Positions 43,459 through 52,880 of a stretch of DNA of 62,641 nucleotides are shown piece by piece. Under the pieces are notes generated by a model. The model saw nothing but the letters and a program-made list of their open reading frames with translations. It searched no databases and was not told the DNA's origin. Numbering within the stretch: the stretch's first letter is position 1; every line of letters starts with the position of its first letter. The DNA is from Cytophagaceae bacterium. GTDB lineage: Bacteria; Bacteroidota; Bacteroidia; Flavobacteriales; Flavobacteriaceae. The DNA lies in assembly GCA_002710685.1 (NCBI GenBank), contig PALD01000046.1:1-62641 (forward strand), in the 5' to 3' direction. Made by a program: the position numbers and the translations under genes.

Positions 43459-43944
43459 ATGCTCATTCCTTTTAAAGATTTGCCCGGCGACGCACGGGTA
43501 TGGATATATCAAGCCAATAAAAAATTTGATGAACAAGAACAAGAACAGCTCAAGGCTGACCTTGAAATATTCCTTACCCAGTGGACCGCGCACGGCGCCA
43601 GCCTTCACGCCGGTCTAGAAATAAGGCACGACCGCTTTATCGTCATAGGCCTGGACCAGGCACAGGGTGCAGCCAGTGGTTGCAGTATAGATGCCCAGGT
43701 ACGGTTTATACAACAGCTTGAAAAAAAGTTTGATGTGGAACTACTCGATAAAATGAACGTCACCTACATTCAAAATGACCGCGTGCATTATAAACCCCTC
43801 CTGGATTTCAAGAAGATGGCAAAAGATGGCGCCGTGGGCAAGAAAACCATAGTTTTCAACAACCTGGTCAATACAAAGGAAGAATTTGATGAGCATTGGC
43901 AAGTGCCTGCAATAGAAAGCTGGCATGCCCGTTTCTTTAAATAA
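43459..43944 (+). CDS. Conserved flavobacterial protein of unknown function
   Basis: 161 residues, soluble, beginning MLIPFKDLPGDARVWIYQANKKF. Conserved-looking features are LEIRHDRFIVIGLDQ and GCSIDAQVRFIQQLEKKFDVEL, then FNNLVNTKEEFDEHW. From memory, homologues are sometimes labelled 'ABC transporter ATPase', but there is no Walker A, Walker B or signature motif, so that label is not supported. It is the first gene before the GH3-lactamase gene, which starts 7 bp later, and probably bshA follows on the same run. Confidence 0.75.
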   Translation: MLIPFKDLPGDARVWIYQANKKFDEQEQEQLKADLEIFLTQWTAHGASLHAGLEIRHDRFIVIGLDQAQGAASGCSIDAQVRFIQQLEKKFDVELLDKMNVTYIQNDRVHYKPLLDFKKMAKDGAVGKKTIVFNNLVNTKEEFDEHWQVPAIESWHARFFK

Positions 43945-43951
43945 AAAATAT

Positions 43952-46861
43952 ATGCAGAGGATTTTTGTGATGCTGGCCTTCCTTGCGGCCAGTACTAGTG
44001 TTTTCGCACAGGGTAAAAACCCATTGATGGTACGGGAACTTAGTGAACAGCAGGCTTGGGTCGACAGTGTTTACAACAGCATGACCCTTAAGGAAAAAAT
44101 AGGGCAACTGTTCATGCCCATGGTCTTTAGCAATGCGGCAAAAACTGAAATAGACTACGTAAAAAGCCTGGTCAGGGACTATAAGATAGGCGGTATCATA
44201 TACTCAAAGGGTGGACCCATCACCCAGGCAAAACTCAATAATACGTTACAGGCTTCCGCCAAAGTGCCCCTACTCATATCCATGGATGCCGAGTGGGGAT
44301 TGAGCATGAGGCTGGACAGTACCTACGCCTTTCCGTGGAATATGACCCTGGGCGCCATCAAGGATGATGATATCGTCAGGGAAGTAGGCAAGAGAATAGG
44401 GGAGCATTGCAAGCGCCTGGGCGTGCACATGAACTTTGCCCCCGTGGTGGACATCAATATAAACCCGGATAATCCCATAATAGGCAACAGGAGTTTTGGG
44501 TCTGACAAGGTGAACGTGACCAACAAGGCCAAGGCCTTCCTGGAAGGCATGCAATCTGCCGGAATCTTAGGGAGCCTCAAGCATTTTCCCGGGCACGGAG
44601 ATACTGACCAGGACTCGCACAAGACGTTGCCCACGATACCCTTTTCGCGCAAGCGTTTAAATGATATTGAGATGTACCCGTACAAACCACTTATTGATGC
44701 TGGCGTTGCCAGTGTGATGGTGGCCCACCTTGATGTCCCCGCGCTTGAAAGCCGGCCGGGATATCCCACGTCATTATCAAGCAAGGTGGTTACCGGTATC
44801 CTGCAGGACAGTTTAAAGTTTCAGGGCCTGATTTTTACAGATGCGCTCAATATGAAGGGCGCCTCAAACTTTAACGGTAGCGGCGAGGTAGACCTACAGG
44901 CATTCAAGGCCGGTAATGATATTTTGCTTATTAGCGAAAATATCCCTGCCGGGATAAGCAGGATTGAAAAGGCATATAATGACGGCGAGATTACTGAAAG
45001 CCGCCTTAGCAAGAGCGTAAGGAAAATACTTTTTGCAAAGTTCAAGGTAGGGCTCAACCACTATGAACCCGTCAACATCAAGAACCTGTATCAAGACCTC
45101 AACTCACCACAGGACGAGGTAGTGTACCGCAAGGCCATGAGCGCGGCAATCACGGTACTCAAAAACGATGGTGCCATCTTACCGGTCAAGGATCTTGACG
45201 ATAAAAAGATTGCCTACGTGAAGATGGGGGATGATTCTGGCTCTGCATTTTATGAACAGATGAAAAAATATGCTGATGTTGACGAGGTCACGGCCAGTGG
45301 CTTTCAAGAACTGCGGGACAAGCTCAAGGATTACAACTATGTTATTTTTGGTTTTCACCGAAGCAATGATTCTCCCTGGAAGGCATATAAACTCACCGCC
45401 CGTGAGATAAACTGGATAGAGAGCATCGCCGCCGAAAGACCCGTGGTACTCGACCTTTTTGTAAGGCCCTATGCCCTGAAGGATTTTAACGAGACTTCAA
45501 ATATCAAGGGCATCGTGATGTCTTATCAAAACAGTGAGATCGCACAGCAATTGAGCGCCCAGATGATCTTTGGTTCGCACGGTTCAACCGGAAAGCTCCC
45601 CGTAGCCATTGAACCAGACTTCCCCGTACACACAAGTTATGAGATAGGGACCTTGAGAAGATTGCAATATGGCATCCCCGAAGAGGTCAACATGGACAGC
45701 CAGAAGCTGAAAAAAATAGATTCACTGGTGCATGTGGGCATCAATAACGTGATGTTCCCCGGTGCACAGGTACTGGTCGCGCGCAATGGCAAGGTGATTT
45801 ATGAGAAGGCCTTTGGCACACATACCTATACCAAGAAGGACAAGGTAGAACTTACAGATGTCTACGATGTTGCCTCCATGACAAAAATCCTGGCGACCCT
45901 CCCCCTGTTGATGGAACGATATGACCAGGAAAAATTGAGCCTCAACACAAAACTAGGTGACATACTACCGGTATTGCAGGGCTCTAACAAGGCAGGCATC
46001 ACGATAAAGGAAGTATTGAGCCACTACGGGAGGCTCGTTCCCTGGATTCCGTTTTATGTGCCCACGCTTGAAGACGGCAAACCCTCAAAAAAATATTACC
46101 ACACCCGCCCCGATGAGCAATTTGACATCCAGGTGGCTGATGCCATGTACATGCGCCATGACTATCAGGATACCATCATCAAGGTCATTGCAGACAGTGA
46201 CCTATTGAGCCGGGCACAATATAAATATAGTGACCTGTCCTACTATCTTTTTAAAAAATACTTAGAGGACACGTCCGGTAAAGACCTTAACCAGCTCACA
46301 CAAGAGGATTATTACACTAAGCTGGGTGCCTACCGCCTGGGATACCTCCCTCTTGACAGGTTCTCAAAAGAAGAAATTATCCCTACTGAGAATGACCAGT
46401 CGTTCAGGATGCAGCAAATACTGGGCTATGTCCATGATCAAGGTGCCGCAATGGAAGGTGGCATAGGGGGACATGCAGGTATTTTTGGCAATGTTGATGA
46501 TATTGCAAAAGTGATGCAGATGTACCTGCAGAACGGGTACTATGGCGGGAAACGCTTTTTCTCGCAGAAGACCATGAGTGACTTTAATACCCGTTATTAT
46601 GAAAGTAAAGGGGTAAGACGTGGCGTGGGCTTTGACAAGCAGCAACTTTCTGGTGGCGGGCCCACCTGCGGCTGTGTGTCCAGTGAAAGTTTTGGCCATA
46701 GTGGTTTTACCGGTACACTTACCTGGGCCGATCCTAAATCAGGTATTCTTTACATCTTTCTTTCCAACCGTGTCCATCCATTTGCCGATAACAGAAAATT
46801 GATAAGTTCTGGCCTGCGTACCGAAATACAGCAGGCGATACAGGATGCCATAATCATGTAA
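43952..46861 (+). CDS. GH3 beta-N-acetylhexosaminidase-like / beta-lactamase fusion, secreted
   Basis: 969 residues. The signal peptide (1-20, ends SVFAQ) is followed by a GH3 domain (about 30-370) with LKHFPGHGDTDQDSH (about 209-223, the NagZ-type catalytic His loop) and nucleophile Asp297 in IFTDALNMKG. A linker and GH3 C-terminal domain lead to a serine beta-lactamase/class C-like domain (about 605-960) with Ser642-x-x-Lys645 (VASMTK) and YSDLSYYL. The fusion is common in Bacteroidota beside bshA. It may trim peptidoglycan-derived GlcNAc units. The ATG at 43952 fits the signal, and 43925 would add nine residues. Confidence 0.9.
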   Translation: MQRIFVMLAFLAASTSVFAQGKNPLMVRELSEQQAWVDSVYNSMTLKEKIGQLFMPMVFSNAAKTEIDYVKSLVRDYKIGGIIYSKGGPITQAKLNNTLQASAKVPLLISMDAEWGLSMRLDSTYAFPWNMTLGAIKDDDIVREVGKRIGEHCKRLGVHMNFAPVVDININPDNPIIGNRSFGSDKVNVTNKAKAFLEGMQSAGILGSLKHFPGHGDTDQDSHKTLPTIPFSRKRLNDIEMYPYKPLIDAGVASVMVAHLDVPALESRPGYPTSLSSKVVTGILQDSLKFQGLIFTDALNMKGASNFNGSGEVDLQAFKAGNDILLISENIPAGISRIEKAYNDGEITESRLSKSVRKILFAKFKVGLNHYEPVNIKNLYQDLNSPQDEVVYRKAMSAAITVLKNDGAILPVKDLDDKKIAYVKMGDDSGSAFYEQMKKYADVDEVTASGFQELRDKLKDYNYVIFGFHRSNDSPWKAYKLTAREINWIESIAAERPVVLDLFVRPYALKDFNETSNIKGIVMSYQNSEIAQQLSAQMIFGSHGSTGKLPVAIEPDFPVHTSYEIGTLRRLQYGIPEEVNMDSQKLKKIDSLVHVGINNVMFPGAQVLVARNGKVIYEKAFGTHTYTKKDKVELTDVYDVASMTKILATLPLLMERYDQEKLSLNTKLGDILPVLQGSNKAGITIKEVLSHYGRLVPWIPFYVPTLEDGKPSKKYYHTRPDEQFDIQVADAMYMRHDYQDTIIKVIADSDLLSRAQYKYSDLSYYLFKKYLEDTSGKDLNQLTQEDYYTKLGAYRLGYLPLDRFSKEEIIPTENDQSFRMQQILGYVHDQGAAMEGGIGGHAGIFGNVDDIAKVMQMYLQNGYYGGKRFFSQKTMSDFNTRYYESKGVRRGVGFDKQQLSGGGPTCGCVSSESFGHSGFTGTLTWADPKSGILYIFLSNRVHPFADNRKLISSGLRTEIQQAIQDAIIM

Positions 46862-46920
46862 AAGGTTAAATATTGTCTTAATCTATGGCATGTACGTTTT
46901 TCATGCTGTATTTTTAGGGG

Positions 46921-48066
46921 ATGAAAATTGCTATTGTTTGCTATCCTACATTTGGTGGTAGTGGCGTGGTCGCCACAGAACTGGGAATTGCCCTTGCAAA
47001 AAGGGGGCATGAAGTACATTTTATAACTTATAGGCAACCGGTAAGGCTTGATTTACTCATGGAAAGGGTTTTTTTTCATGAAGTAAACGTACCAGATTAT
47101 CCATTGTTCCATTATCAACCGTATGAACTTGCCCTGAGCAGTAAACTGGTAAACATCATCAAGGCCTACCATATTGACCTACTGCATGTACACTATGCCA
47201 TACCCCATGCCTATGCGGGTTACATGGCCAAGAAGATGCTGCAACAGGAAGGTATGAACATCCCCATGGTCACCACGTTGCACGGTACTGATATTACCCT
47301 GGTGGGAAATCATCCCTTTTACAAGCCCGCGGTCACCTTTAGCATAAACAAAAGTGATTATGTCACCTCTGTTTCTAAAAGCCTCAAGGAAGATACCCTG
47401 CGGCTCTTTACCATAAAAAGGGATATAAACGTTATCCCCAACTTTATTGAGCAGGGCAATATAAAAGAAGGATTTACTGATTGTCAACGAGACCTCATGG
47501 CACAGCCCCATGAGCGTATAATTACCCACATAAGCAACATGCGGGCCGTAAAATGCATACCAGATGTCATCAAGGTGTTTGCAAAGATTCAAGAAGAAAT
47601 CCCAGCAAAATTAATCATGGTGGGCGAAGGCCCAGAGCGCGAACCGGGAGAAAACCTGTGCGATGAACTGGGAATAGGCAAAAAGGTGGTATGGCTGGGC
47701 AACAGCAACGAGATTGATAAGATACTATGTTTTTCAGACCTTTTCTTACTGCCGTCACGAGCCGAAAGTTTTGGCCTGGCCGCGCTTGAGGCGATGGCGC
47801 ATGGCGTGCCGGTGGTCTCGTCAAATGCGGGCGGGCTGTCTGAAGTCAATGTAAATGGCATCTCGGGCTACCTTAGCGACATTGGCGATGTAGATACCAT
47901 GGCAACAAATGCGTTGAGCATCCTCACCGAAGACAGTACACTTCAAAGGTTTAAAGAACAGGCCCGGGCCGAGGCCAAGAAATTTGATATTGATTACATC
48001 GTGCCCATGTATGAAGAAATCTATGAAAAGGCGCTGGGTAAAAGTCAGAAAAAAGCAAGGGCTTGA
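46921..48066 (+). CDS. bshA: BshA, N-acetyl-alpha-D-glucosaminyl L-malate synthase
   Basis: 381 residues, GT4 glycosyltransferase. CYPTFGGSGVVATELG (about 7-22), HVHYAIPHAYAGYMA and TTLHGTDITLVG are specific for BshA. The C-terminal nucleotide-sugar site is LPSRAESFGLAALEAMAHGVPVV (LLPSRAESFGLAALEAMA core, about 278-296). It transfers GlcNAc from UDP-GlcNAc to L-malate, the first step of bacillithiol, the low-molecular-weight thiol of many Bacteroidota. bshB and bshC are not in this window. Promoter-like TATTTTTA lies just upstream, and a terminator follows. Confidence 0.95.
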   Translation: MKIAIVCYPTFGGSGVVATELGIALAKRGHEVHFITYRQPVRLDLLMERVFFHEVNVPDYPLFHYQPYELALSSKLVNIIKAYHIDLLHVHYAIPHAYAGYMAKKMLQQEGMNIPMVTTLHGTDITLVGNHPFYKPAVTFSINKSDYVTSVSKSLKEDTLRLFTIKRDINVIPNFIEQGNIKEGFTDCQRDLMAQPHERIITHISNMRAVKCIPDVIKVFAKIQEEIPAKLIMVGEGPEREPGENLCDELGIGKKVVWLGNSNEIDKILCFSDLFLLPSRAESFGLAALEAMAHGVPVVSSNAGGLSEVNVNGISGYLSDIGDVDTMATNALSILTEDSTLQRFKEQARAEAKKFDIDYIVPMYEEIYEKALGKSQKKARA

Positions 48067-48094
48067 TTGCCTATCGTTGATCAAGAGGATACGG

Positions 48095-48107
48095 CTTTCG
48101 CCGAAAG
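48095..48107. repeat. Iterated palindrome CTTTCG-c-CGAAAG after bshA
   Basis: An exact 13-bp copy in the short gap between bshA and its terminator. Confidence 0.8.
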
Positions 48108-48114
48108 GCATAAA

Positions 48115-48142
48115 AAAACCATCTACAATTGCAGATGGTTTT
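48115..48142. terminator. Bidirectional terminator, bshA / 48165 gene
   Basis: AAAACCATCT (48115-48124) pairs with AGATGGTTTT (48133-48142), with A7 on the left. It serves the minus-strand gene best and bshA too. Confidence 0.8.
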
Positions 48143-48164
48143 CTTGTTTGAATATGTCTAACCC

Positions 48165-48659
48165 CTAGAACTGGTAACGTATGCCCAGCGCGATATCAAG
48201 GTCAACATCATCACTGTAATCATCAAAACCTATTTCTGGCCTAAAGTCCAGCGACAATATCAAGGGTATATCAAAATTATACTCGATACCTATATCACCT
48301 GCCACAAAAGCAAATAGTTCACTGTCATCCCCATCATAATGCGGGTGGTCATTATCAATATCATAAGACCCTAGACCACCACCGGCACCAGCGTACCAGT
48401 TGAAACCGCCATCAATGTTCCATACCCATTGATAAAGTGCGGCAAGGCGCACGGCATCATAATAACGTGAATCCCTCCATCCCAGGTCAAACTCGAGACG
48501 GTTGTTATTTGCACCCACGGCGCGTTGATAGGATATCTCGGCACCAAATCCATCACTGTCTCCCAGTCGTAGACCCAATGCGTTATCTGCAATCTCCTGT
48601 GCCTGAGTCGTCGCGACCCCGGCAAGAGCTAAAATAAATATGAAGGCTAATTTTTTCAT
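48165..48659 (-). CDS. Small outer-membrane beta-barrel-like protein
   Basis: 164 residues with a Sec signal (1-20, ends TTQAQ). The mature part alternates polar and hydrophobic residues with frequent aromatic ends of strands (ALGLRLGDSDGFGAEISY, FNWYAGAGGGLG, LALGIRYQF). It ends in Phe, the terminal signature of outer-membrane barrels. Probably an 8-stranded barrel of the OmpW/OprF-like size. No function can be assigned. It is convergent with bshA and has no partner gene. Confidence 0.75.
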   Translation of the reverse strand: MKKLAFIFILALAGVATTQAQEIADNALGLRLGDSDGFGAEISYQRAVGANNNRLEFDLGWRDSRYYDAVRLAALYQWVWNIDGGFNWYAGAGGGLGSYDIDNDHPHYDGDDSELFAFVAGDIGIEYNFDIPLILSLDFRPEIGFDDYSDDVDLDIALGIRYQF

Positions 48660-48780
48660 GTTAGTTAAATTATTAGTTATGCGGCAAATTTATCACAGTG
48701 TCAATCTTGAAAAATATTCTTGTCAGCTAATCTTTTGTTAACCTTATTTAATTATCTGTTAAGTAAATACTCATAGTTTG

Positions 48781-48788
48781 TATTTTTG
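48781..48788 (+). promoter_or_regulatory. Promoter -7 box of the FAD/Fe-S oxidase gene
   Basis: TATTTTTG, perfect TAnnTTTG, only 4 bp before the ATG, so the transcript may be leaderless or nearly so. Confidence 0.5.
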
Positions 48789-48792
48789 AGAC

Positions 48793-51720
48793 ATGCATGA
48801 AGACCTCAATCAATCCTTGCAATCATTAGCTGAAACCCTAGAGGGAGAACTATATTTTGATCAACTTTATAAGGCACTTTTTGCCACAGATGCTTCTGTT
48901 TACCGCATGCTTCCCACCGCGGTTGCATTTCCCAAAACGGTAGATGACATCAAGTTGCTTATCCTGTTTGCAAAAAAGAACAAAATTTCAATAATACCCC
49001 GTACCGCTGGGACCTCACTTGCCGGCCAGGTGGTGGGCAAGGGCATCGTGGTGGATGTTTCAAGGCATTTTAATGAGATTATATCCCTTGACCTAGAAGA
49101 TCAGACGGTCACGGTGCAACCGGGCGTCATACGGGACGACCTCAACAGGTATCTTGAGAAGCACGGATTGTTTTTTGGCCCCAATACCTCAACCTCAAAC
49201 CGTTGCATGATAGGCGGCATGGTGGGCAACAACTCCTCAGGCACCACCTCTATAAAATATGGCGTTACCCGTGATAAGGTGCTGCGCCTCAAGGCCGTCT
49301 TGAGCGACGCCCGTGAGGTTATCTTTGCCCCTGTTGACGAAGATACCTTTAAGGCAAAGCGCAAACTTAAGAACCTGGAGGGCAAGATCTATAAAAAGGT
49401 ACATCAGATTCTTGAGGATGAAACCATCAGGAAAGAAATCCTTTCTAATTATCCCAAACCCACCATACATAGAAGAAACACCGGCTATGCACTGGATGTA
49501 CTGTTGCGCAATAGTTTTTTTGGCTCCAGCCAAAACAAGAAAATCAACCTTTGTGACCTCCTTGCCGGTAGTGAGGGCACACTCGCCTTTACCACCGAGA
49601 TAAAATTAAAGCTCGATACATTGCCCCCGGCAAACGGGGTAATGGTCGCAGCCCATTTTAATACCATAGAGCAATGCATGCAGGCGGTGGTACCCGTGAT
49701 GAAACATGACCTATACTCCTGTGAAATGATGGACAAGGTCATCCTGGATTGCACCTTGAACAACCGTGAACATCAAAAGAACAGGTTCTTTATACAGGGC
49801 GACCCTAAAGCCATCCTGATGCTCGAGGTGCGGCATGAGGACAAGCAAACAGCCATTGCAAAGGCCGAAGCACTCATGAAGACCCTGCAGGATTCTGGGC
49901 TTTCTTATGCGTACCCGCCCCTTGAGGGCAACCAGATAAACATGGCGTTAGAGCTTAGAAAAGCCGGCCTGGGCCTGCTGGGCAATATCGTGGGCGACCG
50001 CAAGGCAGTTGCCTGCATCGAGGACACCGCCGTGTTGATTGATGACCTGGCACCGTACATCGCAGAATTTTCGGCACTTATGGCAAGGTATGGTCAAGAT
50101 GCCGTCTATTATGCCCACGCTGGCGCTGGCGAAATACACTTAAGGCCACTGCTCAACCTGAAGAAAAAGGATGACGTGGCCATGTTCAGGAAGATCACTA
50201 CAGATGTGGCACACCTTGTAAAAAAATACAACGGGAGCATGAGCGGTGAACATGGTGATGGCATCGTAAGGGCTGAATTTATCAAGGACATGCTGGGCAA
50301 GGTCAATTACAGGCAAATCAAGAAAATAAAAAAAGCCTTTGACCCTGACGGTATTTTCAACCCTGGAAAAATCGTTGCTCCTTACAAACTGGACCAAAAC
50401 CTACGCTATACCCCGGCACGTCAAGAACCAGAAATCAAGACCCTGATGAATTTTGAAGATTCACAGGGCATCTTGAGGCTTGCTGAAAATTGCAACGGCA
50501 CGGGCGAGTGCCGCAAACCGGCTGCAGCTGGCGGTACCATGTGCCCCAGTTACCGCGCCACAAGGGATGAAAAAGATTCTACCCGGGGCAGGGCAAACAT
50601 GTTACGTGAGTTTCTCACTACCTCTGACCGCAAGAACCGTTTTGACCACAAAGAACTCAAGGAAGTATTTGACCTTTGCATAAGCTGTAAGGGATGCAGC
50701 AGTGAATGCCCCAGCAATGTTGATGTCGCCGCCCTCAAGGCAGAGTTTGAGTACCAGTATAAAAAGAACCACGGCAGCTCACTGCGCACGCGCGCCATGG
50801 CACATAACAACTTCCTTAATGGCAAGGCCGCGATAATGCCGGGCATCGTGAACGGCCTGTACAGGGGCAGGATGACGGGAAAGCTCCTCAAGAGGATACT
50901 GCACATCGCGCCACAACGGTCGCTGCCGCCGGTAGCCAAGAAAACCCTGACAAAAAAACTCAAAAAACTGCTTAAGGACAATCCCTTGCAACCCATAAAG
51001 ACCGTGTACCTTTTTGTGGATGAGTTTACTGACCATCTTGATGTTAACATAGGCGTAGCAGCGGTCACGCTGTTGCAAAAACTCAATTATGCCATCAACG
51101 TCACCCCACATGCCGAGAGTGGGCGCTCCTTTATTTCAAAAGGGTTTTTAAAACAGGCCAGGAAGGTTGCCCGCAAGAACGTGGAGACATTCAAGGATTT
51201 GGTATCTGAGGACACGCCCTTGATAGGCATAGAACCCTCGGCGATATTGAGCTTTAGGGATGAGTACCCACGGCTGGTCGAGGATATGGCTTCCGCCAAA
51301 ATACTTGCCAAGAATACCCTGCTCATCGATGAGTTCCTGGCAGGTGAAATAAAACTGGGCAACATCGGGCCTTCACAATTTACTTCTGCCGAAAGGCGTA
51401 TAAAAATACATGGCCATTGCCACCAGAAAGCCCTGAGCAGCATTGAACATACCTTTGCACTGCTCAACCTGCCCACCAACTTTACACCCACGATCATCCC
51501 CTCAGGATGTTGTGGCATGGCAGGAAGCTTTGGCTATGAGCAGGAGCATTATGAGATAAGCATGAAGATAGGTGAGCAAACCTTGTTCCCTGCCGTGAGA
51601 AAGGCTGATAAGGATACCGTGATCATTGCCCCTGGAACCAGTTGCCGCCATCAAATCAAGGATGGCACAAACCGGCGCGCGCTGCACCCTGTGGAGGTCT
51701 TGCTAGAGGCTTTGGCCTAG
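48793..51720 (+). CDS. FAD-binding and 4Fe-4S/CCG-domain oxidase (D-2-hydroxyacid dehydrogenase-like)
   Basis: 975 residues with three fused parts. The FAD-linked oxidase domain (about 20-460) has PRTAGTSLAGQVVG and GGMVGNNSSGT for FAD binding and SGEHGDGIVRAEFIK near its end. A 4Fe-4S ferredoxin region (about 570-640) carries CISCKGCSSECPS. Two CCG domains follow (HGHCHQK about 873; SGCCGMAGSFG about 903). The order matches YdiJ/Dld-type D-lactate or D-2-hydroxyglutarate dehydrogenases feeding electrons to quinone. The substrate is not resolved. It stands alone, downstream of its own -7 box, and carries a TTTGGCT palindrome at 49519. Confidence 0.92.
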   Translation: MHEDLNQSLQSLAETLEGELYFDQLYKALFATDASVYRMLPTAVAFPKTVDDIKLLILFAKKNKISIIPRTAGTSLAGQVVGKGIVVDVSRHFNEIISLDLEDQTVTVQPGVIRDDLNRYLEKHGLFFGPNTSTSNRCMIGGMVGNNSSGTTSIKYGVTRDKVLRLKAVLSDAREVIFAPVDEDTFKAKRKLKNLEGKIYKKVHQILEDETIRKEILSNYPKPTIHRRNTGYALDVLLRNSFFGSSQNKKINLCDLLAGSEGTLAFTTEIKLKLDTLPPANGVMVAAHFNTIEQCMQAVVPVMKHDLYSCEMMDKVILDCTLNNREHQKNRFFIQGDPKAILMLEVRHEDKQTAIAKAEALMKTLQDSGLSYAYPPLEGNQINMALELRKAGLGLLGNIVGDRKAVACIEDTAVLIDDLAPYIAEFSALMARYGQDAVYYAHAGAGEIHLRPLLNLKKKDDVAMFRKITTDVAHLVKKYNGSMSGEHGDGIVRAEFIKDMLGKVNYRQIKKIKKAFDPDGIFNPGKIVAPYKLDQNLRYTPARQEPEIKTLMNFEDSQGILRLAENCNGTGECRKPAAAGGTMCPSYRATRDEKDSTRGRANMLREFLTTSDRKNRFDHKELKEVFDLCISCKGCSSECPSNVDVAALKAEFEYQYKKNHGSSLRTRAMAHNNFLNGKAAIMPGIVNGLYRGRMTGKLLKRILHIAPQRSLPPVAKKTLTKKLKKLLKDNPLQPIKTVYLFVDEFTDHLDVNIGVAAVTLLQKLNYAINVTPHAESGRSFISKGFLKQARKVARKNVETFKDLVSEDTPLIGIEPSAILSFRDEYPRLVEDMASAKILAKNTLLIDEFLAGEIKLGNIGPSQFTSAERRIKIHGHCHQKALSSIEHTFALLNLPTNFTPTIIPSGCCGMAGSFGYEQEHYEISMKIGEQTLFPAVRKADKDTVIIAPGTSCRHQIKDGTNRRALHPVEVLLEALA
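49519..49534. repeat. Iterated palindrome TTTGGCT-cc-AGCCAAA in oxidase gene
   Basis: An exact copy encoding FGSSQN at a loop before the substrate domain. Confidence 0.85.
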
Positions 51721-51835
51721 TTTTTTTAGGGAGGAAAAAATTTTACTTTCCAATATGTTAATTCAATATTTTCAATTGAAATACAAATTATATTGGTCCC
51801 TAAAAACCAAAGCACTAAAAGAACCAGAAACACAC

Positions 51836-52444
51836 ATGATCCATCCACATACTGAACTTAAATTCATAAGCCCCGAGATAGGCTACGGGGTCGTCGCCAC
51901 GCAATTGATCCCTGCGGGTACCATAACCTGGGCACTGGATAAACTGGACCGGGAGTTTACCCCCGCACAGTTCAAGGATCTGGAACCCATTTATCAAGAT
52001 ATACTGGATTTTTATACCTATCGCAACAATAAGGGCAATATGGTCCTATGCTGGGACCATGGGCGCTATGTAAATCACAGTTTTAATTCAAATTGCCTCT
52101 CCACGGCTTATGATTTTGAGATTGCCATACGCGATATCCATCCTGGGGAGCAACTAACTGATGATTATGGGTATCTCAATATTGAGCACCCTTTTAGGGG
52201 CATTAACGAGGGTACCAGGAGAAAGGTGGTCTATCCTGATGACCTCAAGAAGTATTATAGAATCTGGGACAAGAAGCTTGAAAAGGTGTTTGACCGCATC
52301 ATTAAAGTTGACCAGCCTTTATCTCAACTCTTAACAGACAGTACCTGGGAGACGGTAAAGAACATCATTGATGGCAAAGAACTCATGGAGTCCATCTTGA
52401 GCAACTTTTATGACGGTGCCCCCGTCAAGGCCTCGTGTGTGTAA
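51836..52444 (+). CDS. SET-domain protein
   Basis: 202 residues. It has the SET core: GYGVVATQLIPAGTITWAL near the N-terminus, YVNHSFNSNCLS (NHS motif, S-adenosylmethionine/lysine channel) and GEQLTDDYGY (catalytic Tyr). The C-terminal helix region has no post-SET cysteines. Bacterial SET proteins methylate lysines of host or own proteins, and here the target is unknown. The frame is open back to 51755, but I prefer ATG 51836 (MIHPHTELKF), because the SET fold starts there. Its 3' end overlaps the opposite gene by 20 bp. Confidence 0.82.
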   Translation: MIHPHTELKFISPEIGYGVVATQLIPAGTITWALDKLDREFTPAQFKDLEPIYQDILDFYTYRNNKGNMVLCWDHGRYVNHSFNSNCLSTAYDFEIAIRDIHPGEQLTDDYGYLNIEHPFRGINEGTRRKVVYPDDLKKYYRIWDKKLEKVFDRIIKVDQPLSQLLTDSTWETVKNIIDGKELMESILSNFYDGAPVKASCV

Positions 52445-52820
52445 CGGATGCCCGTTGATTGATAATCTGCATGAGGTCAGTAGCCGTTTGCATGGCATCA
52501 AGTTCATCCTTGCTGATAAAAACCTCCAGGTCGTTATGGCTTTGCGCCAAAATCACTGGATAATGGTATTTATGACCAAATTTTGACGCATACTGCTGTT
52601 CAAACTCATCCTTGTGCAGGAAGTCCATGTCAAGGTTACTTTCTTCCCGAAATTTTTTCCAGTCCTCGTGTTCTTTAAAAACCCCATGCGTGATGTCACA
52701 GAGGCTGCATGGGTAGGTTTTTGGGCTCAAGATCTTGTGTGCGATATCCATGACCAGGTTTTTGAAACCAGAATCTGCATTATAGATGAATATCAACTTT
52801 TGGGGAGGTAGGGTCTGCAT
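52425..52820 (-). CDS. Conserved hypothetical protein with CxxC
   Basis: 131 residues. It begins LPPQKLIFIYNADSGFKNL, and has a YPCSLCDITHGVF centre (CxxC at about 38-41) and a long helical region (EDWKKFREESNLDMDFLHKD). The start IFIYNADSG followed by a CxxC resembles a family of small proteins of unknown function in Flavobacteria and Sphingobacteria. The CxxC could bind metal or be redox active. It is cytosolic. It is convergent with the SET gene and its stop lies inside that gene. Confidence 0.7.
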   Translation of the reverse strand: MQTLPPQKLIFIYNADSGFKNLVMDIAHKILSPKTYPCSLCDITHGVFKEHEDWKKFREESNLDMDFLHKDEFEQQYASKFGHKYHYPVILAQSHNDLEVFISKDELDAMQTATDLMQIINQRASVTHTRP

Positions 52821-52880
52821 TGTACTTTATGATTATACTGTGCAAGGATAAGGATAATCTCCAAGTAAACCGGAAAATAT

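Noticed and set aside
43459..43944. ABC transporter ATPase label for this gene
   Set aside because: No Walker A, Walker B or signature motif is present.
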